From: Streptomyces stelliscabiei
GTDB taxonomy: Bacteria; Actinomycetota; Actinomycetes; Streptomycetales; Streptomycetaceae
Direction of reading: 5' to 3'
Assembly (NCBI RefSeq): GCF_014873495.1
Contig: NZ_JADBGF010000001.1
Location: 248,001-312,000, forward strand
DNA length: 64,000 nt
How positions within the stretch are numbered: position 1 is the first letter of the stretch; every line of letters starts with the position of its first letter. This document shows positions 57,896 to 64,000 of the stretch, piece after piece. The notes beneath the pieces were generated by a model. That model searched no databases and was not told the DNA's origin. It saw only the letters and a list, made by a program, of their open reading frames with translations. A program made the translations under genes and the position numbers.

Positions 57896-57965
57896 GTTCC
57901 GACGTTAGGCAGGAACCTGCCTGTGAAGGGTGTGCGACCCATGACGAAACTCTGACGTCAACAGC

Positions 57966-59477
57966 GTGGACGATCCTGTTCGCCCCTTCCGCCCTAGCGT
58001 TCCGCGTGTGATCCGCACCCCGTTCCGCGATCCGGCCGCCGTCCTCCTCGTCGTGGCGGCCGTCCTGGTCGGCCGGCACCTCCTTTTCGCCTACGACAAC
58101 CTGCACGTGGGCTGGCCGCCCCTGTACGCCGACTGGGGTCCCCACGTCGGCCCCGGCACCCCGGCTGCTCTGGTCGTCGGGGTCGCGGTCGTGGCGTACG
58201 GCCCGCGCGTGGCCGCCCGGCTGCCGTGGCGCGCGCTGCTCGGCGCGGCCTGGGGTGCGGCGATGGCGTGGACGTGGCCGCTGGCGCTGATCGACGGCTG
58301 GCAGCGCGGTATCGCGGTGCGGCTCACGACCAGGTACGAGTATCTGCGGGTCATCGACCGCTTTCAGGACATCCCCGCGACGCTGCGGGACTTCACCCAC
58401 CACATCCTGCTCCACTCCCCCGGCCACTGGCCCCCGCATGTGGCGGGCCATCCGCCGGGGGCGACGGTCACGTTCGTCCTCCTCGACCGGGCCGGGCTCG
58501 GCGGCGGGGGCTGGGCCGGAGTCTGGTGCATCACCGTCGGCGCGTCCGCGTACGTGGCGGTACTGGTCGCGGTGCGAACGCTCGCGGACGAGGCGCTCGC
58601 ACGCCGGGCGGCACCGTTCCTGGTACTGACGCCGGCCGCGGTACGGGGGGACGTCCGCGGACGTCTACTTCGCCGCGGTCGCCGCCTGGACCGTCGCGTT
58701 CCTCACCCTCGCGGTCACCGGCCGCCGGCCGCGGCTCACCGGCTTCGCCGCCGGGCTCCTCCTCGGCCTCACCTGCTATCTCTCCTACGGACTCACCCTC
58801 TTCGCCGTCATCGCGGGCGCCGCCCTGCTGCTCGGCCCGCGGCGAACCCGGCCCCTGCCCCACGTCCTCGCCGGGGTCACGATCGTCCCGCTGGTCTTCA
58901 CCCTCGCGGGCTTCAACTGGTGGGAGGCGTACGACCTGCTCGTCGAGCGCTACTACCACGGGGCTGGCGGCATCCGGCCGTACGGCGACTGGGTGTGGGC
59001 CAACCTCGCCCGCGCGGTCCTGATCGTGGGCCCGGCGACGGTGGCGGGCCTGCGGTGAGCCGACGCCACGCTCCTGGGGCTCCGGCACGCCTCACGGCAC
59101 GTTCTCCCTTCAACACTCCGGAGGCGGGGCTGCGGACGGACGACCGCCACGGCGCTTCCGTACGTGTCGTCTCTGCCCTCCGCTGGCGGGAGGTGCCCGG
59201 GCGGACCTCTCCGGCACCTGTCCCGACGTCCGCCTCGCCCTGCTCGTCGCCGCCGCGTTCGCTGCTCTGCTCATCGCCGACCTGTCCGGGATGAGCAGAG
59301 CGGATCTGGCTGCCGTTCGCCGTGTGGCTCCTGGCCGCATGCGCGTATCTGCCCCGGCCCTGGGTCACGGCGCAGGCCGTGCTCGCTCTGCTTCTCAATC
59401 ACCTGCTGATGAACGGCTGGTTACGGGAGGTGACGGGAGTGACTGGTCCCGGGGAAGTTCGCCACGCCGGTGCGTGA
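57966..59477 (+). pseudogene. Decayed polytopic membrane protein (glycosyltransferase-like)
   Basis: The first 220 codons read as a membrane protein (VLLVVAAVLVGRHLLFAYDN, HVAGHPPGATVTFVLLDRAG). A poly-G run near 58645 shifts the frame, which continues as TSADVYFAAVAAWTVAFLTL and GFNWWEAYDLLVERYYHGAG to a TGA at 59056. After unrelated sequence, LALLVAAAFAALLIADLSGM and IWLPFAVWLLAACAYLPRPW appear in two further frames. At least three lesions are present. The HPPGA motif and GFNWWEA fit GT-C-like proteins often found beside such Mo enzymes. Confidence 0.75.
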
Positions 59478-59546
59478 GCGGGTGAGACCGTCGCCGAGGC
59501 CGGTCGACGACGGGCGTGGGACGTGGGGGACCCGCCGCTCCCCCTT

Positions 59547-60539
59547 TCAGCCGTCGGGCCCCAGACACACGACGGGGACGCGCTGGACGAGGTTGTTGGC
59601 GAAACCGCCCCGGTTCCAGGGCTGGTCCAGCGGCTGGGTGTGCCCCTCGGCGTCGGTGGCCCGCGCAGACAGGACGTGGTCGCCCAGGGTGGCTGTCCAC
59701 GCGAAGCGCCACCGGCGCCAGGCCCAGCGATGCGCGCCCGCCGGCTCGACCTCGGCCTCGCCCCATGAGCCGCCGTCGTCCGTGCTGACCTCCACCCGCG
59801 TCACCGGCGCCCGCCCCGACCAGGCGCGGCCCTCCAGCGTCACCGTGCCCGGCCGGACGACCCGTGCCCGGGACATGAAGTCCGGGAAGCCGGGCGGGAC
59901 CAGCAGGGCACGCGGCGCGATCCGGGTGACCGGCTCGCCCTCCTCCTCCGGGTGCCGTCCGAGCCGGTAGGCGACGGACTGCTGGTACCCCGTGAACTGC
60001 CCGTCGGTGACAGTGATGTCACGCAGCCACTTCACGTGCGCCATGCCGTACCAGCCGGGCACCACCAGACGCAGCGGCAGGCCGTGCTGCGGGGGCAGCG
60101 CGGCACCGTTCATCCCGTAGGCGACCAGCACGTCGGACTCCTCGCCGACGGCCACACCCACGGGGAGGGCGCGCTGGTAGTCCTGTTCGACGCCGCGCTC
60201 CACACCGTGGTCGGCGCCGGTGAAGACGACGTCGACGGCACCGTCCTCGACTCCGGCATCGGCAAGCAGCAGCCGCAGCGGTACGCCCGTCCACTCCGCG
60301 GTGCCGACGGCCTCGACCAGCCACGGCTGACTGACCGGCCGGGGCGTCAGCAGGGCCCGCCCGTTACCCGCGCACTCCAGGGTGACACGGAGGGTGACGG
60401 CGGGGTACGCGCGCAGGTCCGCCGGTTCGAGGCGCATCGGACGGCGGACGCTGCCGCCGATGGTCAGCTCCGCCGGCTGGTCGCCGCCGGATGACGTCAC
60501 CGAACCGTGTGTGCGCTGCCCCGCGCCGGGCGGGCCCAT
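59547..60539 (-). CDS. Sulfite-oxidase-family molybdopterin enzyme, N-terminally shortened
   Basis: 330 residues from the ATG at 60539. TLECAGNGRALLTPRPVSQP places the Mo-ligand Cys56. GTAEWTGVPLRLLLADAGV, LVVPGWYGMAHVKWL and the C-terminal dimerisation domain (RVEVSTDDGGSWGEAEVEPA, WTATLGDHVLSARATDAEGH) are complete. Relatives have about 60-80 more N-terminal residues with a conserved xRNHFPVP stretch; here only MGPPGAGQRTHGSVTSSGGD precedes the core. The 5' end overlaps the thioredoxin remnant region, so the gene may be truncated and inactive. Confidence 0.75.
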   Translation of the reverse strand: MGPPGAGQRTHGSVTSSGGDQPAELTIGGSVRRPMRLEPADLRAYPAVTLRVTLECAGNGRALLTPRPVSQPWLVEAVGTAEWTGVPLRLLLADAGVEDGAVDVVFTGADHGVERGVEQDYQRALPVGVAVGEESDVLVAYGMNGAALPPQHGLPLRLVVPGWYGMAHVKWLRDITVTDGQFTGYQQSVAYRLGRHPEEEGEPVTRIAPRALLVPPGFPDFMSRARVVRPGTVTLEGRAWSGRAPVTRVEVSTDDGGSWGEAEVEPAGAHRWAWRRWRFAWTATLGDHVLSARATDAEGHTQPLDQPWNRGGFANNLVQRVPVVCLGPDG

Positions 60540-60581
60540 CGGCTCTACAGTCACTGCCGATCCCGACTCACGGGAGCCGTC

Positions 60582-60977
60582 ATGCGTGCCCGCTCTCGCT
60601 TCCCGGCCGTCCTGGCCGCCGCTCTGTTCGCCGTCACGAGGTGCAGCTCCGACGGCGGAACCGGCTCCGGCGGTGCTGCCCAGGTCGCACCGTCGAAGAC
60701 GGCATCCGCCGAGCAGGAGTCCGCCGACTCGGGCGAGGACGGCGCAGCACAGGCTCCCCAGGCGCTGTGGTTCACCGGCACGACGGTGGACGGCAAGCCG
60801 TTCGACGCCAAGACGCTTGCGGGCAAGCCTGCCGTACTGTGGTTCCGGGCCCCGTGGTGCCCCAAGTGCCGGGCCCAGGCCGCCGAGACGGCCAAGGTCG
60901 CCACCGACAACCAGGGCAAGCCAACGTCCTTGGCCTCCACGCCTGCGAGCGTAGGCACGGGATGTCACTTCATGTGA
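60582..60977 (+). pseudogene. Truncated thioredoxin-like lipoprotein
   Basis: 131 codons from the ATG at 60582. A signal peptide (FPAVLAAALFAVTRC) with an imperfect lipobox is followed by a Ser/Gly/Ala linker and a redoxin domain with the active site APWCPKCRAQA. The domain ends about 20 residues after the active site (KVATDNQGK) and continues as unrelated sequence, so the second half of the thioredoxin fold is missing. Confidence 0.7.
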
Positions 60978-61502
60978 CCGCGTAAGGATTCCGTAGACAC
61001 CGGCCGACCTCCGGCCGCGTGGCTCGGACGGCTCGAGAGCGCAGGGCTACGCGACTCGCATGGAGGAAGCCGTCAGTGCCGTCCTCACCCTCTTCGCGCG
61101 GCACGGCCCCTCGGCCCTGTGGGCGGCTGCCCAAGCCGGCAGGAAAGAAGGCGTCGGCGCCGCCTCTTCGAAACCCCGGGAGTTGCGGTGCCGGTACCCA
61201 AAGGAAGATGGCGAGTTGGCCGTGGTCCGGCGGCGAATCGGCCCAGCGGGAGCCAACACGGGCGTCGGCTTCGGAATCGCCAGGTACGTCGCCGCACGCG
61301 GCGCCCCGGTGGTACCGGCCGTGCAGGAGGCAGAGCAATACGGACGCGGAAGTCCGGCGTGCGAAAGTGTTCCACCAGCCGGGCTGGCGTGATCGCTCCG
61401 ACGTTTGCTGGCCGTCGTTCTCGACCAGTGCCGCCAGCGGCATGTCGGCGGACCGGGTCTGTGGATCACAGGGGTCTGGGCGGCCAGTCGAGCAGGCGGG
61501 CG
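60978..61502. other. Gene-poor interval, nothing recognised
   Basis: Open frames exist on both strands (for example 61060-61392 plus), but none has a convincing ribosome site, domain or codon pattern I can defend. It separates the Mo-enzyme remnants from the SPFH pair. Confidence 0.5.
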
Positions 61503-61541
61503 CCCACGGGCTGTCACGGCGGTCCTGGCGACAGCCGTGGG
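61503..61541 (-). terminator. Hairpin after the SPFH/NfeD operon
   Basis: On the minus strand CCCACGGCTGTC pairs with GACAGCCCGTGGG (one bulged base) around a 14-nt loop, 5 bp after the SPFH stop. Confidence 0.7.
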
Positions 61542-61546
61542 TGAGC

Positions 61547-62656
61547 TCAGTCGCCGGACGTCTGCCCCCGGCGCGGCACCTGGGGCGACATCGCGGCTGC
61601 GGCCTCCGCCTTGGCGTCGCTCACCGCGGCGGCGGCCTGCTTCTCGGCCTCGTCCGCGGCCGCCGCGGCGTCGAGCGAAACCGTCGAGCCTGCATCGAGC
61701 TCTGGAACCCGGCTTTCGTGCGACGTGTCGTCGGTGTCGGCGGTGGCTGCTTCCTCGGGTTGCGCGGGTGTGTGCGGACCCGCCATCGGCTGGTCACCGA
61801 ACGCACGGGTGACGGTCCGCACCGCCTCGGTCAGCTCTCCCGGGATCACCCAGAATGTGTTGTTGTCGCTCTTCGCCAGGTGTGGGAGCGTCTCCAGGTA
61901 CTTGTAGGCCAGGACCTTCGGGTCGGCGTTGTTGCGATGGACGGCCTGGAAGACGAGCTCCACCGCTTTGGCCTCGCCGTCCGCCCGCAGGATCATGGCT
62001 TGCTGCGTACCCTGGGCCTCCAGGATGTCCTTCTGCTTCGTGCCTTCCGCGGTGAGGATCTTGGCCTGCCGCTCCCCTTCGGCGTGCAGGATGGCCGCGC
62101 GCTTGTCCCGCTCGGCCCGCATCTGCTTCTCCATCGCCTCCTTGATGGTGTGCGGTGGATCGATGGCCTTGATCTCCACACGGTTGACCCGGATGCCCCA
62201 CTTGCCGGTCGCGTCGTCGAGAACGGCACGGAGCCGGGAGTTGATCTCCTCACGCGAGGTGAGCGTCTCCTCCAGGTCCATGCTGCCGATGACGTTGCGC
62301 AGCGTGGTCACGGTGAGCTGATCGATCGCCTGCAGGTAGTCGGCGACCTCGTAGGCCGCCGCCCTCGGGTCCGTGATCTGGTAGTAGAGCACGGTATCGA
62401 TGTTCACCACGAGGTTGTCCTCGGTGATCACCGGCCTGGGATCGGAGGAGTAGACCTGCTCGCGCACGTCGAGTTTGGTGTTGATGCGGTCCGCCACCGG
62501 CACGACGAAGTTCAGGCCGGGTTGCAGCGTCCGGCGATATCGGCCGAACCGCTCGATGTTGTAGCGGCGCGCCTGCGGAACGATCCGCACAGTGGAGGCC
62601 ACGAGGAAGACGACGACGATGGCCGCCACAAGAGTGAGGATGACAACGGGATCCAC
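61547..62656 (-). CDS. SPFH/band 7 (stomatin/QmcA-like) membrane protein
   Basis: 369 residues. One N-terminal membrane helix (VILTLVAAIVVVFLVAS) is followed by the SPFH domain at about 25-190 (RYNIERFGRYRRTLQPGLNF, YQITDPRAAAYEVADYLQA, WGIRVNRVEIKAIDPP). An Ala/Glu-rich coiled coil follows (MEKQMRAERDKRAAILHAEG, RQAKILTAEG). The C-terminal 70 residues are Ala/Asp-rich and probably disordered. These proteins organise membrane microdomains, and the upstream NfeD gene is the typical partner. Confidence 0.93.
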   Translation of the reverse strand: MDPVVILTLVAAIVVVFLVASTVRIVPQARRYNIERFGRYRRTLQPGLNFVVPVADRINTKLDVREQVYSSDPRPVITEDNLVVNIDTVLYYQITDPRAAAYEVADYLQAIDQLTVTTLRNVIGSMDLEETLTSREEINSRLRAVLDDATGKWGIRVNRVEIKAIDPPHTIKEAMEKQMRAERDKRAAILHAEGERQAKILTAEGTKQKDILEAQGTQQAMILRADGEAKAVELVFQAVHRNNADPKVLAYKYLETLPHLAKSDNNTFWVIPGELTEAVRTVTRAFGDQPMAGPHTPAQPEEAATADTDDTSHESRVPELDAGSTVSLDAAAAADEAEKQAAAAVSDAKAEAAAAMSPQVPRRGQTSGD

Positions 62657-62685
62657 AGTGCCTCCGTTGCTGTGTGCTCAGCCGT

Positions 62686-63123
62686 TCACGGAAGTAGTTC
62701 GCGGGGGTAGACGATGGCTGTCGCGCCTTCGATCTCCATGACATCCACCAGCGCTCCGACGGGTATCACCAGGCTCTCGTCGAGGGCGCGGGCGGACCAC
62801 TCCTCGCCGGAGAGTTTGATCAGGCCGCGGGTGGCGGTGACCTCCTGCATGACCTCGGCCCGCCGGCCGACCAGCGCATCGCTGCCCTCGCGTGTGAGGG
62901 GTTGCTGGGCCATGTGCCGCAGCGCGATGGGACGGACAATGACGAGACCCGCTGCCGCTGCTATCGCGAAGGCGACGAGCTGGCCGAGAACGCCGATGCC
63001 CACACCCGCGACGACGGCGGCCACCAACGCCGCGCCCGCCAGCAACCCGAAGACCAGTGTCAGGGTGAAGAATTCCGCGGCACCCAGCACCCCGGCGGCG
63101 AGCAGCCATACGAACCACGGCAT
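62686..63123 (-). CDS. NfeD-like membrane protein
   Basis: 145 residues. Three or four hydrophobic segments in the first 70 residues (WLLAAGVLGAAEFFTLTLVF, GIGVLGQLVAFAIAAAAGLV) are followed by an OB-fold domain (LVGRRAEVMQEVTATRGLIK, PVGALVDVMEIEGATAIVYP). This is the short NfeD form encoded next to band 7 proteins; the pair is 29 bp apart. Confidence 0.92.
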   Translation of the reverse strand: MPWFVWLLAAGVLGAAEFFTLTLVFGLLAGAALVAAVVAGVGIGVLGQLVAFAIAAAAGLVIVRPIALRHMAQQPLTREGSDALVGRRAEVMQEVTATRGLIKLSGEEWSARALDESLVIPVGALVDVMEIEGATAIVYPRELLP

Positions 63124-63625
63124 CAGAGCGCCCTCCTTACAGGGGCCTTCTCCACCAAGCTACCTGCCGTAACGCCGGGCAGAACAGACACGGGTGCCGT
63201 GGTTCTTCATCGTTGAAGGGTTCGCCCTGACCGGCGAGGGTAGATGCAGGCAGCTGAAGACCGCGCCAACGGTGCCGGACCAGCAGGCGCCGGGGACGTC
63301 AGGACACTGCGCGGTCGCCGCACGTCGGCGGCGGTGCGCGCCCGCAACAGGCGACGCCGTCCAGGACGGGAGCGGGGACGATGACCATGGGACGCATCGC
63401 CACAGAGAGGGCCACCAGCGCCAAGGCCGGGGGCCACGCCGTCGCCGGGATTCGCGCGGCCGACGCGGGCATCCTAGTCTCCATACCACGGGCGAACTGA
63501 GGACCGCTTCGCCGCGTCAGCGCCGTAAGTTCCTGCGGCGGATCAGTGCCGGGCTGCGTCATGGCTCCTCCTCCCGGGGAACCGACACATAAGGCTCCAT
63601 GCCACTGTCATGACAGATGGCGTGG
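63124..63625. other. Interval with a possible transporter scrap
   Basis: No intact gene. On the minus strand, 63299-63562 has one hydrophobic stretch (PALALVALSVAMRPMVIVPA) that resembles the first helix of CynX-type MFS proteins and ends soon after. I regard this as weak. Confidence 0.35.
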
Positions 63626-63895
63626 TCATGGATGCATGGTCGGGGTTTCCGCCTCGGGCGGTTGGTGTAGTGCCGGTACCGACTTGCGCCGCTTGGTGGG
63701 CCGGTCGGCCCAGCGTCGCCTCAGCCAGTCGCCGGCCTCCCCGACCGCGACGAGGAACGCGGCTGAGGTGATGCACTGTGCGAGCGTGGCGGGCTGGTCG
63801 AGCGCCTGGCCCGCGAGCCAGAGGACAAGAGCGATCAGCGCCCACCAGACGGTGAGGGAAACGGCGAGGCGCCGCACGTGCCGTCGGCTGGTCAC
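63626..63895 (-). CDS. Small membrane protein
   Basis: 89 residues from the GTG at 63895, which overlaps the upstream stop (GTGA). Two helices (LAVSLTVWWALIALVLWLAG and LAQCITSAAFLVAVGEA) and a basic tail. Not a named family. It pairs with the partial gene to its right. Confidence 0.65.
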   Translation of the reverse strand: MTSRRHVRRLAVSLTVWWALIALVLWLAGQALDQPATLAQCITSAAFLVAVGEAGDWLRRRWADRPTKRRKSVPALHQPPEAETPTMHP

Positions 63896-63999
63896 GGGGT
63901 GGCCTTCCTGACTCGGTGTGGTGCAAGGGCTGCGTACGTGCAGCCCACTGCGGCCACGAGGGCCGCAGTGACCGTAGCCACCAGGGTGATCACGGGCGA
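63892..63999 (-). CDS. Small membrane protein, 5' end outside window
   Basis: The last 35 codons of a gene entering from the right edge: PVITLVATVTAALVAAVGCT is a transmembrane helix, and the end is APHRVRKATP. The stop overlaps the next start, so the two small membrane proteins are coupled. Confidence 0.6.
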   Translation of the reverse strand, partial: SPVITLVATVTAALVAAVGCTYAALAPHRVRKATP

Positions 64000-64000
64000 T

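Noticed and set aside
61060..61392. 110-codon plus-strand gene in the interval before the SPFH pair
   Set aside because: No domain or neighbour supports it and alternative frames are equally open.
1..64000. CRISPR array, tRNA or rRNA genes
   Set aside because: No regularly spaced repeats, cloverleaf or rRNA-like sequence was noticed when reading; a tRNA covariance scan could not be run.

Overview
The window reads as a stretch of a high-GC actinomycete chromosome or large replicon, most like Streptomyces. The reasons are very high GC in third codon positions, frequent GTG starts, ATGA/GTGA start-stop overlaps, and the families present (AraC, TetR and HxlR regulators, actinobacterial P450 systems, 14-helix exporters, IS630/ISL3/IS256/IS3 transposases). 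No rRNA, tRNA or CRISPR was seen. It is an accessory region: intact catabolic operons alternate with IS remnants and decayed genes.

Layout. (A) 1-9.3 kb is a block for (methoxy)aromatic breakdown: an intradiol dioxygenase cut by the window edge, folD, a tetrahydrofolate-dependent O-demethylase of the LigM/DesA type, an SDR, a phthalate-dioxygenase-reductase-type electron donor, a class C serine hydrolase, a cytochrome P450, a second SDR and an MDR reductase. (B) 9.4-13.7 kb is a scar zone: a broken alpha/beta hydrolase beside an IS256 scrap, an SDR/AraC divergent pair, a shattered TetR gene and an IS630 scrap. (C) 13.7-25.9 kb is a CoA-ester catabolic island: a flavin dehydrogenase, an aldehyde dehydrogenase, an enoyl-CoA hydratase, three type III CoA-transferases (one frameshifted), a thiolase with its DUF35 partner, a hydrolase and a TetR regulator. 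The promoters of (C) carry a shared CAAC-N6-GTTG palindrome. Both edges cut through genes, and a degenerate integrase lies on the right side. (D) 26.6-30.5 kb is a compact class I P450 operon (P450, SDR, 2Fe-2S ferredoxin, ferredoxin reductase) with an 11-bp perfect inverted repeat upstream. (E) 30.6-34.8 kb holds an ISL3 scrap, an internally deleted aldehyde dehydrogenase, a group II intron with its maturase and recognisable domain V, and an IS3-family element.

(F) 35.0-46.1 kb, on the minus strand, is a second P450 pathway: an alpha/beta hydrolase with an unusual N-terminal domain, P450, ferredoxin, ferredoxin reductase, a cytoplasmic HtaA-like protein, an alpha/alpha-toroid-like protein, two zinc alcohol dehydrogenases, a metallo-beta-lactamase-fold hydrolase and an aldo/keto reductase. 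A divergent TetR gene lies behind paired palindromic operators. (G) 46.1-48.6 kb is a TetR plus 14-helix MFS exporter pair with tandem operators. (H) 49.7-55.6 kb is a tightly packed minus-strand cluster of unknown purpose: three small helical proteins, two HxlR-like regulators, an MFS transporter, a frameshifted small protein, an ATP-grasp ligase and a truncated second MFS gene. (I) 55.6-61.5 kb mixes molybdenum-cofactor oxidoreductases with decayed genes (TfoX-like, methyltransferase, membrane glycosyltransferase-like, thioredoxin-like). (J) 61.5-64 kb carries a stomatin/SPFH-NfeD pair and small membrane proteins.

How it fits together. Blocks A, C, D and F each look like peripheral degradation modules for hydrophobic or aromatic substrates: oxygenation by P450, oxidation by SDR/ADH/ALDH, then CoA activation and thiolytic cleavage or ring cleavage. 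Substrates cannot be read from the sequence. Functions rest on motif recognition by eye; no database search was run.
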